64,000 nucleotides of DNA from Ustulina deusta. Lineage: Eukaryota; Ascomycota; Sordariomycetes; Xylariales; Xylariaceae. The position numbers and the translations under genes were made by a program. The first letter of the stretch is position 1; every line of letters starts with the position of its first letter. Of this stretch, positions 48,439-60,980 are shown one piece after another. The notes under the pieces were generated by a model. That model was not told the DNA's origin. It saw nothing but the letters and a program-made list of their open reading frames with translations, and searched no databases. The stretch covers positions 1 to 64,000 of the forward strand of contig JAJNNX010000027.1 of the NCBI GenBank assembly GCA_023159155.1. The letters run 5' to 3'.

Positions 48439-49649
48439 GGCGAGATGGTAGAGCGACGTATCTCTATCCTAGAGGGAGAAGCGAGTCTTGTTCGTCGTGC
48501 AGGTCCAAGAAATGTATGGACGGTGATTGTTGTCATATCAGTTCCCGGGATTTCCGATCTCACAAGTCCGAGCATGTGGGGTCCATTCACGAGGCCGGTG
48601 GTCTAAGCGCCCTATCCATCGCCTTATATCTGGGGTCTGTCTGGGGCTACACTAAGTCACCAAGACGCTATGAACCATTACGTCAGTGAGGTTTCACTCT
48701 CTTGCCAAGTTCAATTAGAATGCTTTGTAGAAATCGGAAAGTTATCGTATAAGAATGCAGCAAAACCAAAAACTACTAAAATCGACACTTATCTACTTAT
48801 ACACAACAGCCGACCAGAGGCAAGTCTTTTGGTCCCTTAAGAAATTAGTAGGATGCACGCTAGGTTGGTTAGCACGCAGATAGTTAGGGGTACTTCTGTA
48901 CTTCTTCCTCCACCGTCCCCACTACATAAGCATGGCATCATCGCTTAAGAAGCAGTAAACGCCACTTTCAATAAGTATTATGTACATTGAGAGTGCAGAC
49001 TATCGTAATCCCATGTTGATGGACTCTAGTATAAGTATATTATAGCTGAATTGCGCACGTTATATGATTGCCTTTCTAACATTCCATGCTGGCCTGATTG
49101 CGACTGTGATTTATTAGTGCCCGACCTTAGAAGGGTTTCAAATGACAGACCCGGTAGATAAGCCTTAATCTAACCTGGGTAACATACATACCCAAGGTAT
49201 TTACTATCAATCTTCTATCTTCTCTCTCATATTGATCTGCCTAAACCACTAGTAGCATCCCCTACGAATTTATTGTCCATCATATTCTCCTTTGGGGCCT
49301 GACAGCTCGAAGCAGGGCGATGATGCCACACTTTGACTTGTGAAATCCGGGCAACTTAGCAAACATTGTCTCTGTACATGTCCTGCCCTCTTCCCGCTTT
49401 CACGATCCGGATAGCTTGATATCCTACCTTGATATTCTACCTATCCAATCTTCATTCATGATGAATTAGACGGCATTTACATGACGGCGCATGATTTCTC
49501 CTCGAACTAAACGCTTCTGCGCCGTGCCACTCGTTAAGGCTACTGCGATACATATTGCAGCTATCTGGATAGACAGTATCTAGGAGCTGTGTCAGGCGAT
49601 GCCCCGAACACACGAATCCCTGAATTGAGAGATAGATATATCCGACATC
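48439..49649. promoter_or_regulatory. Divergent upstream region, MAPR and GT15 genes
   Basis: About 1.2 kb separates two divergent genes. No further gene is supported, and no individual site could be assigned. Confidence 0.4.
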
Positions 49650-51113
49650 ATGCTGCTGAGACGCTTCAACCGCGCGGCGCGGAGACTGCCTTTCTTTCTC
49701 TTGCTCGTCACAGCCGCGCCTTTCATCATCGAAGTCGCGCTACACCAGTGGCGATCCGGGGTTCCGCGACCGGCCGCGAACCTCGACGCTCCCTTCTTCA
49801 CTTCCTGCCAGGAGCCTGACGTCGCTGCCGAGCGCGAGAATGCCGTGTTTGTCATGTTAGCGCGCAACGGGGAGCGCCAGAAGGCCAAGAAGACGATCCG
49901 GTCCGTCGAGGCGCATTTCAACAAATGGTTTCACTATCCCATCGTATTCCTCAACGACGAGCCCTGGGACCCCCTCTTCATCACCGAGCTGAACAAGACC
50001 GCCCGTGGCCGGGGCATCTTCGAGGTTATCCCGAAAGAACAGTGGACCTTTCCGGACTGGATAGACCGGGATTCGGCCAAGAAAGGTATAGAGGCACAGG
50101 GCCGCACCGGTGGTCCGCACGCTGGGCAGGAAGGCTACCATCACATGTGTCGCTTTTACTCGGGGTGAGTGAGTCTGGGGCTGAGAAAGCGCAAAGACGC
50201 CGGGACGAACTAGCTAACCCATCACCTCATGAACGCCAGCAAGTTTTACCAGCTCGATGTCCTTGAGAAATATAAATGGTACTGGCGACTGGAACCAGAT
50301 GTGGACTTCACCTGCGCCATCACGTACGACCCCTTCGTCCAGATGGCCAAGCACAAGAAAGTGTACGGCTATACGATTGCGCTATGGGAGGTCGGAAAGT
50401 CGTGTCCCGGCCTCTTCCACGCGACGGCAGCCTGGAAAAAGTCGAGGGGCGTGCCCACGAGCACTCTATGGAGCGCTATGATGGAGGCGTCTTGGGTGCC
50501 GTTTCCTTTCCGCCGCCTTCTCAGTTGGATCCCTCATCGTGACGCTTATGGCGACGCTTGGAGCTTGTGCCATTTTTGGAGCAACTTCGAGATCGCCGAC
50601 ATGGACTTTTTTCGCTCAAAGGCGTACCAGGACTACTTTGACTATTTGGACAGGAAGGGTGGTTTTTACAAAGAGCGGGTATGTGTGTCTATGTAGAGAT
50701 GAATACGTCACCCGAGCCCTCTCTCATCCCCCTCCCCTTCCCCCCCTTCGCCTTCTCCCCAATTATTTCCGACGACGCTGACGGGATTCTCATGGGAACA
50801 GTGGGGTGATGCGGCTGTACACTCGCTGGCCATTGGCATGCTAGCAGACCCTCAGCAGGTACACCATTTCGAAGATATCGGATATCGGCATGCTGAATTC
50901 TACCAATGTCCGGCCAACGCGCCCGACGGTCAACTGCCCGACTCCTTATCTCTGGCAGACAACAAGCCGTGGTCGCCCGAGATCGCGGACGGTATCGGGT
51001 GCCGATGCGCATGCGATGGTAAAAAGACACGCAATTACCAGTCCTACTGCCTCGACAGGCTCAAGCAGCCTAATACTCCCAAAGGGGGACGGACCTCGTG
51101 GAGAGGAAGCTAG
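49650..51113 (+). CDS. Alpha-1,2-mannosyltransferase, GT15 (KRE2/MNT1/KTR family)
   Basis: Three exons (49650-50164, 50240-50678, 50802-51113) give 421 aa. Residues about 13-33 form a type II signal anchor (LPFFLLLVTAAPFIIEVAL). The catalytic domain shows NAVFVMLARNGE, HYPIVFLNDEPW, MCRFYSG, the acidic LEPDVDFTC motif, and DAWSLCHFWSNFEI, the hallmark of the family around the catalytic nucleophile region. GT15 enzymes add alpha-1,2-mannose to O- and N-linked glycans in the Golgi from GDP-mannose. The 75- and 123-bp introns restore the frame exactly (FYSG-KFYQLD and FYKER-WGDAAVH). The protein ends in a short basic tail. It converges with the ERD1/EXS gene. The exact KTR sub-family cannot be assigned by eye. 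Confidence 0.92.
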
Positions 51114-51893
51114 TCTAGAAGATAGCGGAAATTATTCCGCAACTTTTTATATGTAGGGCCGATGAATATCGAGAATGGAGAGGGTTCTAAAGCATGTTCA
51201 TATACGCCTTTACCGGCCTTGGATGACCGATTGTAGATAAACACTGCAGAGGCATAGGCTAGCTGTCGGAGGATGCCAGCTAGCCTTCCTAAACCATCAT
51301 CACGGTTACCACAAAATAGCTTGGATCGCCCAACTGAGTCGAGGATATGCAGGTTTAGACCGGAGAGGTCGAATACTACCAAACCATGTAATCAGCAAAA
51401 CAGCAGCCTCTTCTGGCATTGAACCTACGCGGAAGCGATACCATGTGTACCTATATTATGACATCTGTTAAGAGGGATTCAGTTGCGGCGGCAGATAACA
51501 ACGGGCGCCATTGATTGGGAGTCGTAAGACGCCCAAAGAGGTTGTATTTTACCCGCGTACACATGTCATGAATAAAAAATGCCCAAACACATCATGATAG
51601 GAGTTGGAAAGCGCACACTTAAGCTACGTCTACATGCTCTGTCGACGCTAATTCAACATGGTATAGATAACGACCCCGATAGTCACGTCTATACAAACGC
51701 CCCAATAAATGCATCAAGAACGCCGATATCGAACATTTAGTCCCTCGAACACTTCTATGCCCATCCCCTCATGATATGCGTTAACATCAACCACAAACCG
51801 CCAGGCTCGAAACTGACCCGAGCCGAGCCGGAGCAATTCGAATTAGTATCATCAGACTCTCTTGATACCGAGGGCCGGGGGACGCGGTGCTCT
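51114..51893. other. Convergent intergenic stretch
   Basis: The 3' ends of the GT15 and ERD1/EXS genes face each other here. No gene or repeat is supported. Confidence 0.5.
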
Positions 51894-53197
51894 CTAATCC
51901 TCGTCCTCGTATTTGCCCGGGTAATCGCTAAGCAGGATATCATCTATGCCGAGGCCGACGGGCTGGCTATTATTGCGGATCCACTCCGTCTCGACGCGGA
52001 AAAAGACCCAGATCCAGCGACGCATGACCTCGAGGAGCTCGACGATGAAGATGGAGCTCTCGAAATCGGTAACGCGGTCCAGGTGCGGACTTAGCTTGAG
52101 GCTCCACGTGCACCGCAAGACGAGGTCGAGCGCGATGACGCCGTAGTACAGCCGCGGGGGTCCGAGGCGCAGCGTCCGCCGCAACCCGAAGGCGTGCTCG
52201 GGATTGTTTCGCGCTCGCTCGCCGTTGAATAATGTCAGGTCCCAGTCTTTGGTTACGTCCCAGTAGAAGCTATACAAGCTATTGACAGTGCAGGCCAGTA
52301 CCCAGAGACGGTAGATGGTTGTTGATCCCGGTGCCCAGTTGCGCTGCAGCGCGCTAAACAGGATTACGGGGAACGCGGTTGAGTACTTGAGCGCGTTGGC
52401 CAGGTGCTGGCCGCCCCATCCGGCCGACTCCTTGATCGGGCCGCGGCGTACGCGACCGTACTCAATCAGGCATTGGCGTAGCCGGATCAGAGACGGGATT
52501 GCTAAGATCACGGGTACAATGACGGTGCCACCGCATCCACGGTCGGGACGCGCCGTCGCGGAGCCGTTTGTCCTGAGGAACATGCATAATGCGACGTAGA
52601 GATCACCCAGCACCTTGGCGTAGCTCGTCAACACGTCAGCGAGTAGTATGTCGCCGAACTTTCCGTCCCTCGCCTCTGCGATGCCGCCAATGGCTATCCG
52701 GCGCAAGGTCGCGCGGAGGCGGGCGCGCCCAGCATGTGGAAGCCCCGTGGTGCGTGGGAGGGGGACGGCGAAGAGAGCGAGCAGCACGACGAGGTAGATG
52801 AGCGGCAGCCAATCCCATGCCAGCACGAGACCCGGGTCGCGATGAGTGAAGATCCAGAAGACGAAGAGGGAAAAGCCATATATGCAGGACAGGACGCTGG
52901 CCAGACGGTATACGGAGAGGTGATGCGGCGGGTGGTGTGGCGACGGCCGGCCGGGATACCGAATGAGCGCGGGCACATCGATCTTCAGGAGGTAGAGGTA
53001 GTGCAGGTTGATGCCCCAGCCCCAGACCGCTGCGATTGGATTCCATTAGCATATTATTCGTCGACACGCACGTGTGGCGAGAGGAGGAGGCCGGGAGGCG
53101 ACGCACCGAGCACGACGATGAAGGCCACGCGGTATGGCAGGGGGAAGGTCAAGCTGAAGGAGTCGAGCTGCGACTCAACCGCCGGATCACCGTCCAT
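51894..53197 (-). CDS. EXS-domain membrane protein, ERD1-like
   Basis: Two exons (53107-53197 and 51894-53029) across a 77-bp intron give 408 aa; splicing links FIVVLA to VWGWGINLHYLYLLKID, a conserved first helix. Several further helices follow, then the EXS signature region: FPVILFSALQRNW, YRLWVLACTVNSLYSFYWDVTKDWDL and the C-terminal RRWIWVFFRVETEW. Yeast ERD1 is a Golgi membrane protein needed for retention of ER residents and for phosphate recycling from glycosylation. The same EXS domain occurs in the larger SYG1/XPR1 phosphate exporters, but no SPX domain is present here and the length fits the ERD1 group. The start ATG at 53197 leads the only exon that splices in phase. Confidence 0.88.
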
Positions 53198-53773
53198 GAT
53201 TTCGAGGGTTTATTGGAATGCGCATTGAGCTGTTCGGGGAGCCTCGGCGACCGAAGAGCTAGGGGATCGGTTGATGCGACTGGACGCGGGAGGTGGAAGG
53301 AAAGGTGTTGGTCGAGAGTTGCGTACGCCATCAAAAGCCAGAGGTCAATTTGATTGCAAGCTGCACACCTATTATTACCTATTTAGGGGAGATCGACGTC
53401 ACGCAACATCCCTGCAGGCTTTGAAGCACGCTAATGGTAAAATGGGAAATCGTCCCTGGCCAGCCTAGCCCGATAGTCGCTAAAAGGACAGGACTGGCTG
53501 GGACTGGGCCGGCACGTTGCTTGTGATGGCTGCGCCGAGGTCCAACACCAGTTCCATCTCAAACAATTCATTCTCTACAACCTCAGCTACTTTCCTAGAG
53601 GTAGCGACCACGATAATTCTCCTCGAGAAAGTAATCAGTTTGTCAAGAACTCCATGTCACCACGCACTTTTTTGGGAACGAATACGCCCTTCGAACGATT
53701 GGCAATCGAAAATGCCAAAGGGAGCTCGAAGCAAGGCAACGAGTAAATAATAGGAGCTACATGCAATCTAGCC
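53198..53773. promoter_or_regulatory. Divergent promoter, ERD1-like and PEX10 genes
   Basis: The two start codons are 576 bp apart on opposite strands. The forward start has a good Kozak context (GCCATGG). No other gene is supported. Confidence 0.45.
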
Positions 53774-55039
53774 ATGGCAACATCGTCATCTCCATCACCA
53801 CCGACCTTCTCCCCCTCGGCCTCCCTCGCCAGCCCGCCATATCCATACGCCTTCGCGCCCGACATAATCCGCGCGCACCAAAAAGATGCCTACTTCCAGG
53901 GCCTCCTCACAAACCAACTGACCGACCTCCACCGGCGCCTCCTCGGCGCACGGTCGGCGCACTCCTGGTCGACAGAATCACGCACGCTCGCCGACCTCAT
54001 ATACCTCTGTCTCACGACGCTCCTCGGGAACCGCACGCTAGGCGAAGAGTACTGCGGGCTCGTGCAAGTCGAAGCCTCGCCCTCGCCCTCCCACGGCCGA
54101 CGCCTGCCCTCCATCCAGCGCCGCGCCGCCTACATCGCCGGGAGCATCCTGCTCCCGTACAGTCTCGCCCGTCTTCTCCCCGCCCTGCGCGCGCGTCTCC
54201 GGGCCTGGCTGGAGCGGAATCTAGCGCGGGCCGCGGACGCGAGGCCGAGTAATCTGAAGCACGGCGGCGGGAAACCCGCGACGCAGACCTGGACGTACAA
54301 GGCGCAGACGTACCTCCTGGCGCACCTCGCGACGCTGACGTCGCCGGCCCCCGTGCACGCCCTCGGGCTCGCGCTCTTCTACTTCAGCGGGTCGTACTAC
54401 GAGCTGGCGAAGCGACTCACGGGGCTGCGGTACGTCTTCACGTCGCGCGCACAGACGGCGCCCGGCGCGGGCGAGCCGGGCGCCGACCGCGCCGGCTACG
54501 AGCTGCTGGGCGTGTTGCTCGTCGTGCAGATGGGCGTGCAGGCGTATCTGCACGTCCGGTCGACGCTCGCCTCCTTCTCCGCCGCCCCCTCTTCTCCGCA
54601 GCGCGAGCGGAGCAGCGCCGCCGCCGCCGGGGGCAGCGTCCACGTCTCGCTGGACGAGCACGCGTACAGCGCCAACAACGCCATCCTGCTCACGGAGACG
54701 GGGGGTCCCGGCCCCGGCCAGCCGACGCGCGTCGACATCGCGGCCGTGACGCACACGCCGGTCCCGGCTTCTTCTTCTCCTTCTACTTCTAAACATGACC
54801 ACGACGAACCCGCCGCGCGCTACGACCTGACGAACGAGGACGCCATGCGCTGGATCAAGGGCGCGCAGCAGCGCAAGTGCACGCTGTGTCTCGAGGAGCT
54901 CAAGGACCCCGCGGCGACGCAGTGCGGCCACGTCTTCTGTTGGGCCTGCATCGGCGACTGGGTCCGCGAGAAACCCGAGTGTCCGCTCTGTCGGCGGGAG
55001 GCCATGGTGCAGCACATTCTGCCCTTGCGAGCATCCTAG
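53774..55039 (+). CDS. PEX10: Peroxin-10, RING-type E3 ligase of peroxisome import
   Basis: An intronless frame gives 421 aa. The N-terminal half is a Pex2/Pex12-type membrane domain beginning PDIIRAHQKDAYFQ, with a helix at LGLALFYFSGSYYELAKRLTG and the GYELLGVLLVVQMG segment. A low-complexity linker rich in Ala, Ser and Pro follows. The C-terminal C3HC4 RING (CTLCLEELKDP..CGHVFCWACIGDW..CPLC) is complete, with all zinc ligands. PEX10, with PEX2 and PEX12, ubiquitinates the import receptor PEX5 at the peroxisomal membrane. GC content and codon bias are higher than in the left half of the window, in line with a conserved core gene. It shares a promoter region with the ERD1-like gene. Confidence 0.95.
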   Translation: MATSSSPSPPTFSPSASLASPPYPYAFAPDIIRAHQKDAYFQGLLTNQLTDLHRRLLGARSAHSWSTESRTLADLIYLCLTTLLGNRTLGEEYCGLVQVEASPSPSHGRRLPSIQRRAAYIAGSILLPYSLARLLPALRARLRAWLERNLARAADARPSNLKHGGGKPATQTWTYKAQTYLLAHLATLTSPAPVHALGLALFYFSGSYYELAKRLTGLRYVFTSRAQTAPGAGEPGADRAGYELLGVLLVVQMGVQAYLHVRSTLASFSAAPSSPQRERSSAAAAGGSVHVSLDEHAYSANNAILLTETGGPGPGQPTRVDIAAVTHTPVPASSSPSTSKHDHDEPAARYDLTNEDAMRWIKGAQQRKCTLCLEELKDPAATQCGHVFCWACIGDWVREKPECPLCRREAMVQHILPLRAS

Positions 55040-55761
55040 GTTAGGCTGATTAAAAAGACTTTATATGTATATGTAGTTTTAACCTTAGCCGTCACTGCCG
55101 TGAGATAAGCATCGCTGCTTAAATTAACATAACAGAACATAAGGGACGATGACGAGAACCAGTTCACATATCGGACTGAGAATTCAACCATATTAGTTGT
55201 ACGTATATGTACCTAGTGTATCTATCCTACCAAGGGAAGGGGCAAAATTCTGCACCACATTAGATTGGTTACAAGTTAGTAAAGCAGACGAGAGTGAACG
55301 AGCGCGTAAACAGACAATGTATGAGATCGCCCCAAATCACGGTTTTCCTCCAAGTGTGACGCTGCAAGACGCGAAACTGCCCCCCGCATCATGTTCGTCT
55401 GATCCCCTGATTAGATCCAGGCCAGGTGAGGCCCAGTGATGACGCGCGTCCCCCCTTCTCCTTAACCCTTTACAGTACTCTCCAACAACCCCGTTTCAAG
55501 TCTCTCCATCCCGCTCTATGAGTAGGGCTCCAAGTCCAGCTTCAAGAGCAGAAAGGTGATGATGCCATGTGTTCCAAGGGTGTGTTCACACAAAAAAAAA
55601 AAAAAAGTGCGTATGCCAGCCGATCATCCTCAGCTCCGCCTCTCCCGTATCGTATGCTGTAGGTTGGTATCATTGATGTTTCCGAGTTTCCTCAACCGCC
55701 TCCCAAAAGCAAGCCATTTAGAACGCCGTGTACAAGTCTAGGTTTCCTGGCATCTATGCCC
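55040..55761. other. Convergent intergenic stretch
   Basis: The 3' flanks of PEX10 and the LYAR-type gene meet here. An A tract of about 15 bases lies near 55592-55606. No gene is supported. Confidence 0.5.
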
Positions 55762-57707
55762 CTATTGTCCTTCTTCTAGTGAGAAGAGAACGATTTCGCC
55801 ACGCTCGTTGCGGCGCATGCGTAGTGACCTCCACAGCTCCTTTTCTTCTATTGGCTTACCAAGACTAGTGCCCGACGATGACCGCTCCCGGTGGTAACGC
55901 TTCAGGGCTTTGTTGACGCTGCAGCCGCGCTCGCTCTCTGGGCCCTTGTTGCAGAGGCTTAAGAAGAGATCCGACCGGGGCCGGTACACAATCAACGCAC
56001 CACTCTCACCGCCCTGTTCATCACCAGATTTGGCCCGATATTCAATAAGCTTCGCCGTCTTTTGGGAGCTGGCGTGACTATGAGTTCGACGCTTCTTGTC
56101 TTTTCTTTCGGACGAATGTTTCCGTTTCTTCGAGACCTTTGACTTTGAGGTTCCGGATACAAGAGCCTTCAGGTTGCTACCAATGCTATCTGTCCGTCTA
56201 GCCCTGGACGGCTTCGATTGCTTCTTCTTTTTGATCGAGGCTGCCGGCGAAGTTTCGCCGGCATCGCCTCCAGAATAATCTGGTGAGGGCGGAAATTGTG
56301 ATGGGCGCATCATACGGTTGAGCCCACCTGTTAAACCAGAATGTAGAACAGGGGGCGCATCAGTCATGACTTCATCGGTACGGGGTTGCAACGCGCCCGG
56401 GCTCGTCTCAATATGCAACCGCTTCCGTTTCTTATCCTTCTTGAGTTCACGTTCGGCATCCTTGGTTTTCTTTCTGTGTGCTTTGGGCGCTGGTGTTTCG
56501 TAGGCTGTACCGTATTGGCCCATTGCCCCATCATCAACCATATAACCGGATTCGTCGACATAGTTGCTCTCATCATGGCCGAATCGTATAAGTTGGCGGC
56601 CTCCTCCTCCGTACCCCGTTGGGGTCTGCTGCGATTGGAAATTGACTTTCGAGGCATTCGGGGTTGCCTCTAATAAGTAGTCGAAGACATTTACATTTGC
56701 ATCGTCGGCGACAGCTGGAGGCGGCATAGGTGCTGCGGGCGGCATTCCAGTGTACCAGTGACTGCCCTCCTCTCCTGATTCGCGGACTTCGTAGTCCTGG
56801 TACTCTTCGTATTCCTCCGCTACATCCTCAACGTATGCCCTGTGCGCCATAGTGTCTCGGTTGGATTGTGTTTCTGTTTGATTGGGCTTTTGCCTTTTGG
56901 GTTTGTATAGCGCGCCTTGGTACTTCTGGTCTTCTGTCATGCAGCTCTACCCAGAATGTCAGCGACACAGAACAACGAACTAGTACGGGTTTTGCAACCT
57001 GATGCGACCTACCGTATGCGAACGATATTCGGTGCCAGGAAAATGGACCATGCAATCGATGCAGGTAAAAGTCGCGCCTCGACAACGGTTTCTGTGTGGG
57101 TCGAGCTTCTTTTTCGTCAAAACATCACCACACTCCTAAGAACCAAAAGAATACAGTTAGATAATACAGAACGAATGGCAAGAATGGATTATACAAGTGT
57201 GACGAAGGAGAGAATACAATTGGACTTAAGGGAGTGTGATGGGTTAAGTTGGAGGGGCGGAGGGGCGAGAGGTCAGGAGATGACGGTGGTCCAGGTGCTC
57301 TGCTTCACGGGGGCGGGATGGAATGGCAAGGGAAGGCCAGTGCGGGCCAGGGGTCAAGGTCGCAGGCCCCAGTAAGTAGCCTTAGCGCCTAAGGAATGGA
57401 CAGGGAAGGGGCCGAAATGGCAGATCAATGCCCGGCTTGACGAATGGTGATCAATAAATAAAAGAGGGAATGGAGGAAGAAAGGAATGTAGTGGATGCGC
57501 TTGAGTCTGCGAAGGGGGGGAGGAGCAACACAACAACGCGAGGTGATGCGTGTTGCGTGTCTTTCTTTTCTTGTTTTTCGCTGCTTAGGATCGGGGAGAG
57601 ACAGATGGGTAGATGGGTGTTTGGGTACAGACGGATAGAAGGAGAGCAGTGATGTCAGGCATCCTTCGCTTATTGAACGGGCGTACCTCGCACGAAAAGG
57701 AAACCAT
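55762..57707 (-). CDS. LYAR-type C2HC zinc-finger nucleolar protein
   Basis: Three exons (57687-57707, 57013-57135, 55762-56946) give 442 aa. The first exon is only seven codons (MVSFSCE). A 551-bp intron then joins it to ECGDVLTKKKLDPHR, and a 66-bp intron leads to SCMTEDQKY. Together these rebuild the complete LYAR finger: two cysteines in CEEC, the HRNRC pair, TCIDC and the YRSHTSC ending, followed by TEDQKYQGALY. LYAR proteins (yeast YCR087C-A relatives) are nucleolar and linked to ribosome biogenesis. The remainder is acidic, then strongly basic with several KKKKR clusters that suit nuclear import, and ends in a conserved-looking block (RSDLFLSLCNKGPESERG) whose role I do not know. Without the small first exon the finger would lack its first cysteine. 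Confidence 0.85.
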
Positions 57708-60700
57708 TGTTCCCCGGCGGTCTAAGACTACTGTGACTTTGGTTGGGCTCTAATTGGACCGAATCTCCTCGCACGCGTTGTCCAAGGCGTTTACTGGCTC
57801 TGCGACGATAAATTTGTTGCTTATGCGCTCGTGTGGATTGGTCAACTGGCCTGGAGACGACGATAGCGACAGCCGATGCTGACAATGGAGAATGCCAAAA
57901 CAAGAAGCCAAGAGAGTCAAGACTCTCAATGCCTGGAAATGGCCCGTCTGTGTTGGGGAACGTCTCGAGACTGGGCGATAGCAGATAGCTGTTAAGCAGG
58001 GTGTGGCAGCCACTATCTAGAGGTCGATGTCTAAGTCGTGTAGCAAGAGACGGATGGGCAGCCGACGTGGAGACTGAGTAGTACGGTAGAACCTAGTGTG
58101 TATTCTTTCTCCGTGTTGGGTGAAGAGGGTCGAGATGCGTGTGTGCCAACGCCGGTGTGCCAATGGTGATGTGTACCTTACCAGTAGTGCATGGCGCGAA
58201 GACGCCACTACTAGGTTGAGTCCAAGTCGTCGGGTTCCGGGCTTCAGCCTTCTCGAGACTTGTTTTTGGAATTTGTGGAGGGCTCGGCAAAGCGATTTCC
58301 TGTTCAGGTCTGGGGCTGTTTCTGCAATCGAGGAAGAAGGATGTAAATAGTTATGAGAGCATAAGTCCTTGAGGGCTGAACGGAGATCAGGGCAGAAATA
58401 AGCGCCTAATAGTGAGAGTTGGCAATGAAGATCGCGTCAGCTGTGGTGTAGATTCCAAAATGAGAGCATACTACTATATCTGAACCTCAGCCATAAATTT
58501 TGAGTATAGCTGTATGAGGTATGCAAGAGAAATCAGTATATCCAGTGTCGTGAATGTTTTTGTTTTGTGCACTGCGATTTTTGTTTTTGTTTTTCTTTTC
58601 TCTCCAGTAAGAGGAATGAATTTACCTACCTAGGGTTATCCAGTACCTACCTACCATTGTAGGAGGTAACATCTACCGTGCTGCCACGCTGTTGAGCATG
58701 GCAGAAAATTCCTGGACCGTTTGTCACTTCGATACAGGCGTTGCCAGGGCCAACTGGGGCTCCGACAGTCCGACCGGATCGGCGCGCCCGGGGGAGAGTT
58801 CTGTACCTCCACTTGGTCTAGACTATAGGTTAGGTACCTGCCTCTCCCTGCTAGTGTCACCTGACACCTCCTCGAACCTCAGACACGGCACGAAACTATC
58901 TGCTGACATGCCAAATGGAACCACCTCAGGATGGCACGCTAATTATGTTCGTATTACTACTGTATAAGTAAGTATCAAAGCTATCAGTCAACCTATACGC
59001 CGCGCCAGAAAGCTCGAGAGTCATTTGGAGAGCCAGAGCCCGATTGGTTGGATTATCTCCATATGGTCGGGGTATCTCAATCAAACAGGTGGGAGGTCCA
59101 GCAACTGCGCATGACCTTTGCTTACTTAGTGATTTGATGTCGTCAACTGACTATTTACAGATGCACTCCCCGCCTCCTGGCCTAGTGTAGGCATGCAGAA
59201 TGATGGATGGTGATACTCAGCGGGGGCGTTCCGGTTCTTGTTTCTGTAAAGCCCCATACCCCAACGCCAACCCGTCCATCCTCACTTTTGTCAAGTTTCG
59301 TTCGATCTTCGTTGGTCAGAACCTCGAACCTGCATTGCTTGACGAGTTTCAGCTGACACACACTACTACACTAGGTAGTGCGCCGCTCGGGTTCCTATTT
59401 AAAGCAGCCTCTCTCTGAGGAATGTGGGACTCCCCTGTAAGCCAACGGGATCTTATACCTCGTCTCTACTCCTAAGTAAGTATACTACAGAGTGTATAAG
59501 TAGGTAGCATACTGCACCCGACAATGCTGAATGCACTCACCTATAGTAGGTAGGTAGGTACATATCCAAGATTATGTGTGCTGGAGAGGCAGGTCTACCC
59601 GATTTTCCGAAGATCGGTGACAGATTTTGGATCTCCACCTTTTCACGAAAGAAGACAAGTTGAGGCATGCTCCTGGCAAACACTGGGAGCCGGGTGATGC
59701 ATACAAAGTAGCCAATCAACGTCGTGCCAGCTGTTTCTAATTCAGCACATCAGAGTCGCGAGTCAATAAGTCGCGCTCGCGTGTCGACTGCACACAATAT
59801 TCCCAATCCTTGATGATGTCCACAACTAAACTTCCAGAATGACAGCCACAAATTCTACCTCCACTCCTCACATTGTACACACAAGTGCAGAAGCTCCCCC
59901 TGCCCTCGCCGATCTCATTTCTCCCAATATAGATAGGACGGACTTCGGGAACAATCCTTCACCCCATATCCCTCCCCTCAGATCACATACCTCCCTATCT
60001 ACAGTGCTGTACCCAACCAAGCAGCCTATCACTGCGAAGTAGGTAGGTATACGATACATATGCATCCCGGTATTACAGTACTATACAGCTGATGTCAGAA
60101 ATGCCTAATATTAGATTAGTATACGTAAGTATACAACAAGCGGCTTTTTACGCCGGCAGCATCTTAATGAGTGCTTGGTTTCAGTGTTTCGGTGTTTCAG
60201 CTAGACAAACAGTCTACCTAACCTCCACTACGGGTAGGTACCTACCTACCTCCCTGGAGCTGGCTTCTCTTTTATTTGGTGTACATGGCTTTCAGGGAAA
60301 CAGAGAGTTCTTGTAAAGGAATAAAGACCCCTGTTAATCGCATTACGATGGATAGCATGGGACTGCAATTGCATAGGTAGGTACCTAGGTATCTACCCAC
60401 AGCCCCAGAGCGACCTCGACCCGTGGACCTGGCCTACCTATTAGGCCCAGGCATGGTAGGTTATGTGGTACCTATAGGTATCATCATTTTACTTTTGAAG
60501 CAGATACCTAGGTATACCTACACGGACCTGGCCTCAACAGGCCCAACTGTGGATAAATTAGAAGCCAGCACCTATTCTGCCGCGGCGATCCACCAGTGGT
60601 AATTCACCCTAATATTGAATCCAATTCACCTCCTCTCCTGCCGCATGAACATGTACACGTGTCGAGGTGCTGGATCTGGATAGCGAAATCGGTGGGTTGC

Positions 60701-60980
60701 CAAGGCCTGTTTGGGGCTTCAGCTGATATTCTATACAAAGCAGAATTTGCTGGGCAAGGAGACAGCTAGCTCCTGGGGTTTGCCGGGTCCAAGCAGGCAT
60801 TTATTAGCTTGTACGATTCAAGTAAGCACGGCAATTTACTCGGAACCCGTCGTGTTCATACCTACCGCTATTTACCTATCGGCCTGCCAAGTTCTTCCTG
60901 TTCCCTTCCCGTCTACTTTTTCCGACTTGGACCTGGACTTCCAACCCAGCCAGACCCGTCACTGACCCAATCACCCAGAC
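57708..60980. other. Long gene-poor intergenic stretch, 3.3 kb
   Basis: No coding region is supported, although short frames such as 59839-60042 exist. The stretch is marked by many copies of TAGGTAGGTA, GGTACCTACC and CCTAGGTA motifs, for example at 58625-58655, 59545-59565, 60035-60055, 60233-60255, 60375-60405 and 60505-60525. No tRNA fold was found. Confidence 0.5.

Noticed and set aside
53761..54252. Overlapping forward and reverse ORFs opposite PEX10, including one of 264 aa
   Set aside because: They arise from the high GC content of PEX10 and lack any domain; only the PEX10 frame has the Pex2/12 and RING signatures.
59839..60042. A 67-aa Thr/Pro/Ser-rich forward ORF
   Set aside because: Low-complexity composition in a motif-rich gene-poor stretch; no supporting evidence.
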